Positions 33,300-44,247 of a DNA stretch of 64,000 nucleotides are shown here, piece by piece. Location of the stretch: contig CM066298.1 of the NCBI GenBank assembly GCA_033816765.1, forward strand, positions 1,612,001 to 1,676,000. Direction: 5' to 3'. The stretch's first letter is position 1. Each line of letters begins with the position of its first letter. The notes under the pieces were generated by a model, which saw only the letters and a list, made by a program, of their open reading frames with translations, was not told the origin of the DNA and did no database searches. The DNA is from Nothopassalora personata (Eukaryota > Ascomycota > Dothideomycetes > Mycosphaerellales > Mycosphaerellaceae). The position numbers were made by a program, and so were the translations under genes.

Positions 33300-35180
33300 C
33301 GTACCTAGAGGCTTCGGCTAGAACCTATAGCCCGTTGCCCTATGTCTATACTTGTAGTCTATTGCGTTCCTGGATCTTCTACGATTCTAAGTAGAGAGCC
33401 CGTACATACTATACTACTGTTCGTAGTTCGTTTAAGACGAAAGTTCCTACCGGTGTTAGGTATCCGGTATCCGTTATTCGGCTTCCTATAGGTAGTCGTT
33501 CGATAACCGCTTTAGCTAAGTTCTTAGTATTGTTTATAGTTGGGTAGCCCTATACTATGCCCCTTATTATGTCGAGTGTCTTGTCGAATTCGTTAGGGTT
33601 TAGGTATCGTTTCCCTAAGAACTTTAGTAGGAATTCTTCGTGCCTTCGTTAGAGGTAGATAATTAACTTATAGAGTTTCCTTAGCGTATCTACCGTAAAT
33701 GTGTATACTTCGTTTTCGTCGTCGGTATCGCTCTCTTCTTCTTCGGATAAGTCCTCGCTTAACTCCTCCGGTACGTAATCTTCTTCGATAGTATCTAGTT
33801 CGTTTGTTTGTTATTCTAGTGCTAGTAACTAGCGTCCGTTCTATTCTAGATCCTAGTTTTCTTTATTGTCGTTATCGAAGCAAGATTCGTCTATGTCTAC
33901 TTCTTAGAGCTTGTTTTGTCCGTGTTAAGCTCCTAGGGTTCCTACTAGTTGTCGTAGCTAGTACCCTGCGCCTAACTTAGCGTCGTAGTAGGTTTAACAC
34001 GAGTCCTAGTAACAGAATCGCTAGTAAAGGCTTCCGTAACCGTGTCGAGATTCCTTCTTAACTTTATAGTTAACTCCTCGTACTATTATGCTAAACAATC
34101 TAATAGTCTTTAATTGTTAGTTATTCGGTAGTGGTGTATGTTATTAAACATAGTATCCTCCTCGTCCTTGTAAGGGGTCTAGGAGAGGCGTCGTAACCCG
34201 GTTGCTATCCTTCTCCTCTACTCTCTAGGTATAGTTGAATTGTCGGGGTCTAACACTGCTCCTAGATTTGCCTACCTTTAGTTGCATTATATTAAACTGC
34301 TCGCGGCGCACTATATTTTTACCGCGGCAATCCCGCGCTATGTAGCCTTCCTTACTATAGGCATAGTATATAAGTTTTCTTTTTCCTTTAAAGGGCTTTC
34401 CGTAGCCCCTACTCTTATCGATCTTCCGTCCTCGTTGGGTAACGTCTAGTTCTATTAGCTATGGTCTATAGTAGGGCTAGCTTTATCGTAAGAATTCTCC
34501 CTTCGTAACGTATCCTCCTAAGGGTCTACGATCCGGAGCGTATCCTACTATACCTCCTACCTTAGAGTCGTATTTCTTTTCCTAGTATCGTTCCTAGAGC
34601 TAGTTATCGACGTTAATCAACGCCTTTATTAGCTCTTCGAGGTTGGTAATCCGTCCCCCGTGTCTTATTAACTCGTCCTTAACGGAGTCTTTAAGTCTAC
34701 GTCGGAACATAGTTATTAACGCCGTCTAGTCCTATCCGGTGATTTGTCCGTATTCTTCGAATTTGGCTGTATACTCTAAAGTAGACGTCCTCTACTTTAG
34801 GTGTTGAATGATTCGTATAGCCTGTTAGACTTCGTTCGAGGTTCTAAAGATTAATTTCATCTTTTCTTTAAAGAGAGTATAGCTCCTAAACATTCCGGTA
34901 GGGTCTAATCGTCCTATACCTTTAAGGTATTCCTTAAGGTAAGGTTTAATCTAGTTCTGCGCACTTCCGCGAAGGTACGTAATAGCGAAGATAGTTCTTT
35001 TGTTAGCATCGACTAGGTTAAACATAAGATATATATCTATCTAATTGATCTAGTCGTTGAACTTAGCCCTATCTCTATAGAAGAGGTCTAGCTTAGCAGC
35101 CTTAACGTCGTTCTTCCTTAGAGTAGGCTCGTCATCGTGATTAGACTTATCGTCCTTCGTAGTGGTCTGTTATAGTGGCG
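33300..35180 (-). pseudogene. gypsy gag (copy B)
   Basis: Minus-strand frame with gag C-terminal sequence near 34,600-34,720 (FRRRLKDSVKDELIRHG-type) and a zinc knuckle at about 34,312-34,370. The knuckle reads YYAYSKEGYIARDC: three of the four CCHC ligands are now Tyr or Ala and only the last Cys remains. It runs into the linker QFNIMQL and the protease. Broken by RIP stops; start not resolvable, near 35,100. Confidence 0.75.
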
Positions 35181-35266
35181 CACGGCGGATGCTTCCTACT
35201 TCGCTGGGGGCGGGTGTTCCCCTACTAGCTGCTTAAGTAGCGCTTATCCTAAGGGCGTTCAAAGTG

Positions 35267-35625
35267 TTATTGTCTTGTTCTAGGGCTAGTCTCAAAGGAG
35301 AGATAAGTCAAGTCACGTGGCGGTATTCTTTAGAGAGGCTAAAGCAAGCTAAGCGAAGATGAATAATTAGAATAAGAGTTGTATTCTAATTAGTGAGATA
35401 GTAACATAAGTTGAACGTATTAGAACTATAAGGGTTTCTAGCGTTCCTAAATATAAAGGAGATTCGTAGATCTCGGTAATTAGTCTAATTATTCTAAGCA
35501 TGAGCAGTCTGATCAGTCTAAGCATAAGCAGTCTAATCGCTCTATGTCTGAGCGCTTAGGCAGGATGAGTCACGTGTTCCTCTTGTCGTTATGATTCTAG
35601 GGTCCCTAGGAGTCATTCCGTAACA
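35267..35625 (-). repeat. gypsy copy B 5' LTR
   Basis: TGTTATTGTCTTGTTC to CATTCCGTAACA, followed by target duplication CTTAA. The adjoining internal sequence on the minus strand is CTTTGAACGCCCTTAGG. It does not begin with TGG, so a conventional tRNA 3'-end primer site is not evident. Confidence 0.93.
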
Positions 35626-35846
35626 CTTAAGGATTATATATATCTAACTAGGGGGTAAGTTTATCCTATAGACTCTCTAAGATCGCGCGTATCTATACAT
35701 TATTACATACTATACTTTATATATAAGTATACAATATAGGCCATTTTGCTATTTTAGAATAGAGTACACTCTTTAGCCTATAACCCCTCTTTATAAGCAC
35801 TTTTACCTTAATAAGTAGTAGTACCTTTATAAAGCTTACGCGGGTG
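35626..35846 (+). other. copia E 3' untranslated part, right of gypsy insertion
   Basis: Resumes with CTTAAGGATTATATATATC, the continuation of the block interrupted at 28,708, and matches 18,721-18,938 up to the LTR. Confidence 0.85.
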
Positions 35847-36399
35847 TATTAGTTTATAAGCTTCATATAGCTACTTAGCAAAGTGCTCTTAGCTATAAAG
35901 TGGATATAAACTACTATTCTTAGTAGTTACTATCTTAGATACGATCCTAAGATAATAGAATACTAGAACTTTCGTTTATAACGCTATAAATAACTCAACT
36001 ATAGCCGTAATAGGCTAGGGCCGGACTAGCGGCTCCTAACGTTGTTAGAATATGTGAGTTCCTAACTATACTAAAATCTAGAACGCTTTAGGCTATCTAG
36101 AAGTTAAGTTATAGAATAAAATAGAATACTCTAGCTATAACTTCTTACAAATCCACTTCTAAGAATATCTACGCCTACGTAATAGATTACGTAGTATAGA
36201 AGGTTCCAGGAGTCTAGAATCGAATATAAATAAGAGTAGAATTAGCCCTCTAGATAAGGACAAGTAACGAAGCAAGTTCTACTACTCTTACTACTATCTT
36301 ACCTACTATTATTACTGTTACTACTCTTATACCTACTATTTACTACGACTATCCTATATATCCTTTAGCTAGCTTCCGCTCTACACCTACCTTATAATA
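35847..36399 (+). repeat. copia 3' LTR (element E)
   Basis: 553 bp, TATTAGTTTATAAGC to CCTTATAATA. Same orientation as 18,939-19,490. Confidence 0.88.
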
Positions 36400-37895
36400 G
36401 TAGGCTTATCAAAAACCTAACTTAGGGATTTTAACCTAAGTAGGATAAAAAGATGACTGGCCTAGAACTAGCTATAAATTAAATCCCGTAGTCTCTTAAA
36501 ATTTAGGGAGTCTAATGCTTTAGTTAAGATATCCGCTATTTCTTCTTTTATAGGGATATACTCTAGACTTATAACTTTGTCTTATACGCAGTCTCGCACT
36601 AAGTGATATTATATATCGATATACTTAGTCTCAGCGTAGTACTTGGGATTATTAGCTAGTTCTATTACGGATCTAGAATCCGTAAAGATAGAATTAGGGC
36701 CCGTATCTATTCTTATTTAGAGGTATAGATCTCTTAAAAGAGAAACTCTTTTATAGTCTCTTTAAGGGCTATATACTCGGCTTTATAACTTAATAGTGCG
36801 ACCGATTTTAAAAGAATACTACGCTAACTTATAGGCGCTTTAGGTCCTAAGGTAAAAATATATCCCTAACGCCGCCTTATCTTTCTTTGAAGGAACCTAG
36901 CCTAGCTTGTATAATATAGACTTAAGGTATAAATACTATTGTCTAGAGGCTTGTTTCAAGCCGCATAGCGCCGTATTTAAACGATAAACTCTCAGAGCAT
37001 TATCCTTAAAACCTAAAGGGTGTTCTACGTATAATTCTTTATCTATAGGGCTATTAGGGAACGCTAATTCAACGTCCTATGACTGTATTTTGTAGTTATT
37101 ATAAGCCGTATAATAGAATAAAGAACGCTAAGTTTTAGGATAACAAGTAGTACTAAAAGTCTCGTTATAATCTACTCTAAATATTTACCCAAAGCCCTTT
37201 ACAACCTACTAACCCTTATAATTAATTATATTAATATACCTTTAGCGTTGGTCTTAGTCTTATAAACCTACCGTCCTTTAAGGGCTACGTAATCTTTAGG
37301 TAGATTAACTAAGTCCTAAGTTTTAAGCTCATTTAAGTCGTTAATTCCCATTTTATCAACTCTAGCTACTTGTTTCTATCGGGACTAGTTATTGCGTCTT
37401 TATAAGTGATAGAATCGGCGGGTTTTAGCCTACTATAGTTAGCTAATAGTTTCGTCCTTTAATCTATCGTCTATAAGTGTTTTAGTAGATAGACTACGCG
37501 AAGTTATAATCTCTTCGCTATTACGATTGCTATTTAAGACTCTCGCGCTATTGTTAGCGCTATTATAATCGTAACTATTGTTTATCTCTATAGATAACGG
37601 GTCTATGTTGTCGTTACTAAGGTCTAGCGTAGTAAAACAATTAATAATGTCCGCATTTAGAGAGTTTCAGGACAAATCTACGCTAACATAATATTATTAA
37701 GGTTTATAGTAGTATTACGAGCCTCTACGCTATTGCTAGTATTATTTCTACTATTATCTAAGCGTAATCTTTAATTTCTCGGCTCGTTAGGCTCCGTAGC
37801 TATTTAATTTTGTTTGCTAGAAAAGGGTCGAATTAGTATAATAGCTATAGATAAGGAACTAAGTAAGTCTACTACTCTCTAACTACAACACTACC
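36400..37895 (-). pseudogene. copia pol fragments (minus strand) with internal deletion
   Basis: 36,410-36,870 matches the RNase H end (as 9,420-9,870). At about 36,870 it jumps to RT sequence matching about 10,460, which continues to about 37,830 (as 10,460-11,400). Roughly 600 bases of RT/RNase H are missing. The piece from 37,830 to 37,895 does not align clearly. RIP stops throughout. Confidence 0.75.
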
Positions 37896-38436
37896 TATTA
37901 TTTTAAGAAGTAGGTATGTAGTAGAAGCTAGCCTTAGGAATCGTAGTAAATCTATAGGAAATTGAAGACAATAGTTAGTATAATAGTTATAAGAGTATTA
38001 GACCTACTTAGTTACTAATGTCTACCTAGAGAGCTTGTTCTACTCCTACCTATATTTACTATAGACTGCTAGAACCTTCTATGCCGCGTAATCTATTACG
38101 TAGGCGTGAATATTCCTAAATATAGATTTGTAAGAAGTTATAACTAGAACATTCTATTTTACTCTATAACTTAACTTCTAGACCGCCTAGAGCCGTCTAT
38201 GATTTTTAATAGTTAGGAAATGAATAGTTCTAATTCAATTAGAGGCTATAAGTCCGGCGCTACCCTATTACGGCTATAACCAAGTTATTTATAGCGTAGT
38301 GTTATAAGCATAAGTTCTAGTATTATACTATATTGGAATTTTAAATAAGATAGTAACTACTAAAAGTATTGGGTTTTTTCTACTTAATAGATAATAGGAC
38401 TTTACTAAGTAGCTATATAAACCTTATAAACTAATA
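37896..38436 (-). repeat. copia LTR, diverged
   Basis: 541 bp, TATTATTTTAAGAAGTAGG to AAACTAATA, orientation as 8,036-8,587. More diverged than the other copies. No target duplication recognised. Confidence 0.75.
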
Positions 38437-38741
38437 TTTCTAAGTCTAGCTTTCGCTATTAATTAAATCTAGAGCTAAAGGCTATATTAAGCTAGTTAAG
38501 TACTTTATCTCGTTAAAAGACCTCTATAAAGAAACAATAGTACGAAGCTTTTTTATTACCTAGCCTTATTAGAAACCTAAGTAGGGATTAGAACCTAAAT
38601 AGAATGAAGACAGTACTAGCCTAGACGAAAGCAGTCTATATACTAAGGGCGCTTAGGGATTTTATAAGTCCGTCTAAATCTTACTCCTTACCTATACGTC
38701 CTTACTACTATTAGTTTATAAGCTTTATATAGCTACTTCTA
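38437..38741. repeat. copia debris at the edge of the RIP island
   Basis: Contains a piece of copia pol end (about 38,568-38,640, similar to 9,420-9,480) and, at 38,709-38,741, the first 33 bases of a plus-oriented copia LTR (TATTAGTTTATAAGC...). The LTR stops at CTACTTCT and is followed by sequence without RIP bias. Confidence 0.65.
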
Positions 38742-40332
38742 TCTCAGGCAATAGCTCAGAAGGTGAGTCGCCGGGCAATGAAGCCTCAGACGTGATGGAT
38801 CAGACTAGATCGTTGCATGCAAACAGGTCACGGAGGACGTCATCCAGGGCAAGCACCCTGAACATAGCTCTCGAAGATTGGGAGGCCATGGTCCCAAAGC
38901 TGACGGTACTTTCGAATCGTTGACCGAGTTGGCTCCTCGATCTCGACAATATTGGTTGTCAACAAGTAGTGCCGGGAAATGTGAATGTGAAACCTGTCGG
39001 CCAACTAGCTGCCATGCGCGCCCAATATGGAGAAAACGACTCAGGGTATTGAAGAAAGTCAAATCCAGAAACGCTGCAATCGGAATGTCCGAAAGCCTTT
39101 CGAGAGCGTCGTTGCAGCGAGCCGGACCAGATTGACTCCGGCCTGTAGTACTGACTGGTTGGAAGCCGTGATAGATATTCTTGGGCATGATGCGACAAAC
39201 CTATGGATTGCAGTGGCTCGATCCTGCCTCTACAGGCAGGAGGTAAATGAAGGCGAGCGCTGACACTGTCGTTAAACAAGACAGTCTTTGGAGCCGGTAG
39301 AGCCCGGAGGAAGGTGTGTCGAAGGAGATCCAGACAATGGCTGAATGTAGATGTGCAGTAGCAAATGTGAAGTCGACTGTCGGGGGCCCGACTCAGAAGA
39401 GGTGTGTATGTTAACAGATGAACTGATGAAGGTTGGAACGCTGAGCTCTTATGCTACAGTCAGCGTGGCCGCCGGTATCCGTTATTGATCGAGTTCTGCA
39501 CCGCCAACCAGGATCGGGATCCTCCATCAAGCCACGTTGGAGGCCAGTAGTAGTAGCCTCTGGATCGACATGAGGCGAGCCATATCGAAGAAAAGCCGGC
39601 GCGCGCTTTGCGGGCGTACTATACTCAGGTGCATATCCTCCAGAGGCTCGTGGTTTCGAGGTTCCGCTCGCTCCAAGATTTGATGCGACCAGTCTTCATG
39701 TCCGCTCTTCGCTGGACGCAACGCGTTATCTGCTTCTCGAAGCATTGAGTATCCCAGACCAGGCGCAAAACACGCCAGAAAGTCGGCCTTGGAAGAAGCC
39801 ATCCTCTTGATTTTGTCCACTCATCTAATCTATCACGAACGACGATGGGTATCTTGCTCAGCTTTCTGTACCAATGTGTCGTCTCATCACATTACGCTCC
39901 ACATGCGCCAGGACGACCAAGAAATGCCATGAGAGAACTCCTCGCGCTATGCACATCTGAAGTCCAACATCTTCCTATACTTAGCCCAGTTGATTCGGCG
40001 TAGCATTTCAAAAGGACAGGGAGGCCTTTCACCAGCATGCCTCGTACCCTCAGCACTCCTTCCTCCAGATGTACATGTGATATCCGCTCCGATTGTTCGG
40101 GCTACAAAGCATGCTGCTATAGCTTGGCGCAACACTGCGATCATTCCTGTCGCTGATAAGAGCGGCCTTCCCTTGATAGGATCAGGACTTTGCTAAGCGC
40201 TGCTGGAGTGCACACGCTGGTGTCTTTGCCCGAGATCATGTTGGCCGTGGGAAACTGGGTGTCGTCTCCAAGACTTGATGCGCGACTTTACACTCGAGAA
40301 TGCTGTTTTTGGTAAAGTTCGACATGCTCTCT
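38742..40332. other. Transition region without a confident gene
   Basis: GC-richer, not RIP-mutated. A minus-strand frame directly at the transposon edge (about 38,742-38,889, MASQSSRAMFRVLALDDVLR, stop, then protein-like sequence up to the copia LTR) could be a truncated host gene. A 97-codon minus-strand frame (39,527-39,820, MDKIKRMASSKADFLACFAP) shows no known domain. The mutually overlapping frames at 38,805-39,279 cannot be told apart. Nothing else is supportable. Confidence 0.4.
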
Positions 40333-43300
40333 TCAAGACTCATCTGTAAGCAACTTCCTGAGCTCCGCGAACTTGACCGGCTTCGGCAGGAATAGATCAA
40401 TCCCGGCTGATGCGGCATCAATCTGGGCCTGAGCACTTGCCAAGCCAGTCAACGCAATTACCTTCGTCTTCTTCAGGCCATGCTCCTGTTCAAACTCTCG
40501 TATCCTGCGAGTGGACTCCATCCCATCCATCACTGGCATTGAGATATCCATGAGTACGAAATCGAAGTGACGAGGTATGTGGGAGTCGTGGCGAGTGGGC
40601 ACCGGCCGAGTCGCACCATCCGTTGCTTGTGCCATATCGCTTTCGGCACTCGGCGCGGGCACATGGTAGGCAGCCTTGTAAATGTCTAAAGCTTCCTGTC
40701 CATTTTCAGCTTCGAGGTAGCTGAAGTTGTTCTTCTTCATGAACATGATCAGTAGTTGACGGTTGATCTTGTTGTCGTCCACGAGAAGTATATGAAAATC
40801 TGGCTCCGGCGAATGTGCTCTGCCAGGGGTTGGCGAAACCTCCTTCGAAGGTGCCTGGGAGCTAGATGACGTGCTATCGTTGTCCTTTTTAACGGGCAGC
40901 GGTGGTGGCTGCGTCGCCAACGATGATTGTAGGGACGGCGTTGCTGGGTCGAAAGGCGTTGGTGATGGATATGAGACCGCGGAGGACAGGCTCTTACCGA
41001 GGTCTTGAGTTTGGGTTGGCTCTTCTGCGGAAGGCGTTTGCGTTAAGGAGCCCCGAGAGGCTTCTGGACTTGGTTTATCTTCAGAGATCACAGTGTTAGC
41101 AATACTGACGAAGGGTGTAGCTGTCGACTAGAGCCGCATGTGCAGAGGATTTGTGATGCTTGATGCATTGCTCCAGGTTTTACACATACCTTTCTCGTCT
41201 GCCACCTCTTCTGCTCTGCACAGGCAGTGTGAAAACACTTTGGCGAGCTTCCGGGGACCACACGGTTGCGGTATGACTTCAACGATTCTTCCCAGCTGTT
41301 TCAACGTCGCTGAATGGTCTCGCGAGATTGACATTGCATCTTCGTCGCTCATGCATACCAGGATGATAGGCACGCTTCGCCGCGAGAGGCCCTTCGCGTC
41401 GCGATGTCGATCGAGAAGTGATTCAATCGGCGAAGGCTCGCAAACAATATACAGATCAACGCCATCGACCTCCATCTCTGACGAGTTTGTGACCTTCATA
41501 CCGAACCAGTTGGTGCAAATCTCACGAAGTGTCTGCTCGAGTCTCGAGATGTGATGGTCAGGACCGCGGGTCCGTCCAGCCGGCATGACATCTAACAAGA
41601 CCAGGTGCAGCCCTCTGGTTCGTTCTGCAATATTTATCATCTCTCGGTCGGGAGGGCTCACGGGACTATCGCCAGCTGGCGTGAGACTCAATCGGATGTC
41701 AACCTCAGTCCCGACATCCTTTTGAGAAGTCAAGTCAATCGATCCACCCAGCGAGTCCACAATTTGTTTCACGATGCTCAACCCTAGGCCGGTACCGGGT
41801 TGAAATGGATCTTCTTGTGAAAATGGTAAGAACGCTCGATCTCGCAGGAAAGACTCAGACATGCCCTTGCCAGAGTCGACAACGCGAATGAGACATTTGA
41901 CCTTTGAGCTGTTGGGATCCTCCTGCGCACGTAGGGATATGGCGACGAACCCAGTGGTTGTATACTTCAAAGCGTTACCGAGCAGGTTCATGATGATCCG
42001 TCGAAGTGATCCTGGCTGTATTCGGACGAACCATGATCGTCGAGGGCTTATGTCCAAGAGCACGCACACATTGCCCTTAACATCGCTAAGTTGTCCTGTC
42101 TTTGCCGAGGCACTCTCTTCGTGGCCTGTGCTCTGTTCCAGCGAGCGCGATGAACTGCGTTGTGTCTTGGCGCTATCGTTGCCACCTAGGGGACGCTTGA
42201 AGGAGTGTCCGGCCGTGACAGCTTCAGCCACCTCTTCAACCAGCACGCCAAGATCGACTTCAGCAACCATGTTCAAGCTTTCTGTCGATGGATCAGATGT
42301 CAGGTTGATAGCTTTATTCTGTTTTGCGTGTCTTCGCATTTGAGCTCGGCCAAGCTTGTTGATCTTGCTGTAGTCCAAAACATGGTTGAGAGTGTCCAGC
42401 AAAGTCCGTCCACATGTCACAATGGACGTCAGGAGGCCAGACTGGTAGGCATCGGTCGCAGTGTCCATCAAGAACTCCGCGGCTCCAAGTATTCCATGAA
42501 GAGGCGACCGAAGTTCGTGGCTCATCGATGCAATGAAGGTGGTCTTGGCAGCTTCATTCCTTTGCATGTTGATGCGTATGACTTCGGAGACAATGCAATT
42601 GCCAAACGCACGCAAGTACGAGAGGTCAGCATCCAAGCTAATCATGCGGCCAGTCACGCTCGTCCAGAGGAAGCACCCAGCGATCAGCTTCTCTTCGGCA
42701 TTGTCGTATAGGGGCAGGAAGATGACATTCTTGGCGCCTGGTATCTTGTAGAGCAGTTCCTTGTGGTCCATACGGCGTTTTCGCTGGCGTGGTCTCTCGG
42801 ATGAGCCATCTTTTGTTGCCGATAGGGGCCGCTCTCTGTCACTAGCGCTCTCGTCCTCTGAAGAAACGCCAGCGCCTTCTTCCGTGAAAGAGAATGCCCT
42901 CCCTTGCGGAAACAGTGAGAAGTACCTCTCAAGCGTACCTAGTGTCAAAGCCGTGCCGTTCTCAATCTCGCACCGCGCATGCTCATCTGCGATCGAAAAG
43001 GCCAGAATCTTGCAGGGCCTGGCGGCAGGTGCCGAATCAGAATCTGAGGCGGTCGATTCGTGTTTCTCAGACTCAGAGCTGGTCCGTGGAGACGGCTGTG
43101 CCTCGGTACTGGTGCGAATACTGCCATCAATAGCACCATCGAAGCCAGCAGGAGTGACTATCAGCTTGGCCTTCTTGTCGGCACTTGCCGTGGCGCCAAA
43201 GATCGCGGCTCCATCGGCCAAAGTGGAATCGCGCAGTATGTCGGCTGCTCTCAGAAACATTCGAGATATTGAGTCTTGACCTCTGTTACGCGAAGATGTC

Positions 43301-44247
43301 CTGGGCACACGCCGGGCAGAGCTCTGGGTCGTCATTCGTGGCCTGGACAGTGGATTTGCACGAGCTTCTTGCTCCGGTCGTGCGCTGACAGCAGGTTGTT
43401 GGCTCTGGGCACCTTCACTGTTGGCAGATGAAGAAGCGTCCCGTTGAGTAGCACAATCTTCAATGAAGCTCGCCATGCCGCGCACTATGCGTTCGCCCTT
43501 GAAGCGATCCACTCTGTCTCGTGCCCACTCCAGATGCTCCATGACACTTTGTGCGGTGTCTTGCATCAGTCGAAGCTCGTCCGCCGTGAGGCCCTGGCGT
43601 GGATTCTCGTCGGACACAGCACACGCACCAATCATATAGCCATTTCGAGAGTACAACGGCACTCCAGCGTAGAAGCGCACGCCAGGATCCCGAACAACAT
43701 AGTCCAGCTCCTTGAAGCGCTCATCTTGGCGACAGTCATTGACGATGAGACCCTTGATGGCAAAGGTCTTGCCGTCCGTTTCTGTGGTCTTACAAGTGTT
43801 CACGAAGCAGGCCTCGCATATTGCTTCTGAGCGTAGTATAATTGCACTGCCCAGCCATAGATTATCCTTGTCGTCCGCCTTGCTGTTGCTTGTTGTGCTG
43901 GTGATTGGGCTGGTCCGTGTGGCTTCGCAGAGGATGTATTGGGTAGTCGGGTCGATCAATGATATAATCGTTCGTCGTACCTCCAGACGATTGGCGAGGA
44001 GCTGGGCGAATGCGGTGAGAGCCTTGTCGCGCGACGTCTTGGGCATGTAACCTTGGCGGGCGAGGTCGAGCTGCGCGATACTTTCAACGTGTTTGGCGAC
44101 ATTGAGAGACGAGCCATGCGCTGCAAGCCTGGATGTGTGTGTGTGTCTCAGTGCCCGGGCCTGTACCTTGAGGAGGTATATAGTAGTTAGTACTTACCAT
44201 GGCTGATAGTAGCGCTGGACCTCGCGCTCGGCGAGCTCACGAGACAT
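40333..44247 (-). CDS. Hybrid histidine kinase (GAF - HisKA - HATPase_c - receiver)
   Basis: Three exons: 44,247-44,198, 44,080-41,190 and 41,078-40,333. Together they give 1,228 residues in frame. Intron 1 (44,081-44,197) has donor GTAAGT and acceptor GAAAG. Intron 2 (41,079-41,189) has GTATGT, a CTAAC branch motif and acceptor CTGAAG. The protein starts MSRELAEREVQRYYQP, a start I associate with fungal GAF-containing kinases. A GAF-like domain occupies about residues 36-210. The kinase core has H-box SMSHELRSPLHG with phospho-accepting His538, N-box MNLLGNALKYT, G1 VVDSGKGMS and G2 GTGLGLSIVKQI. After a Ser/Pro-rich linker, the receiver has HILLVDDNKINRQ, phospho-acceptor Asp1158 in FVLMDISMPVMDG, and the conserved Lys in FLPKPVKF. 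It should autophosphorylate and relay to a phosphotransfer protein; the signal is unknown. No membrane segment, so probably cytosolic. Intact. Confidence 0.9.

Larger units (their letters stand above)
28709..35625 (-). mobile_element. Complete Ty3/gypsy chromovirus (copy B), minus strand
   Basis: 6,917-bp element bounded by TG...CA LTRs of 360 and 359 bp and flanked by the 5-bp target duplication CTTAA (28,704-28,708 and 35,626-35,630). On the minus strand: 5' LTR, gag, protease, RT, RNase H, integrase with chromodomain, then a 0.8-kb segment carrying antisense items, a polypurine tract and the 3' LTR. All coding parts are broken by RIP-type TAG/TAA codons. The two LTRs differ mainly by C/T and G/A changes. 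Confidence 0.95.
24257..36399 (+). mobile_element. Ty1/copia element E, plus strand, split by a gypsy insertion
   Basis: 5' LTR remnant (24,257-24,699), primer site, leader, gag, protease, integrase and the start of RT run to about 28,560. A deletion then joins RT to the 3' untranslated part (28,561-28,708). After the gypsy insertion (28,709-35,625) the untranslated part resumes at the duplicated CTTAA and leads into the 3' LTR (35,847-36,399). This copy has fewer stops in gag and integrase than the others. Confidence 0.85.

Noticed and set aside
38805..39279. Overlapping frames of 127, 106, 85 and 78 codons
   Set aside because: Four mutually overlapping frames on both strands with no domain, splice logic or codon preference to choose between them.
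40236..40436. Minus-strand 66-residue frame overlapping the kinase 3' end
   Set aside because: Out-of-frame shadow of the receiver-domain exon.
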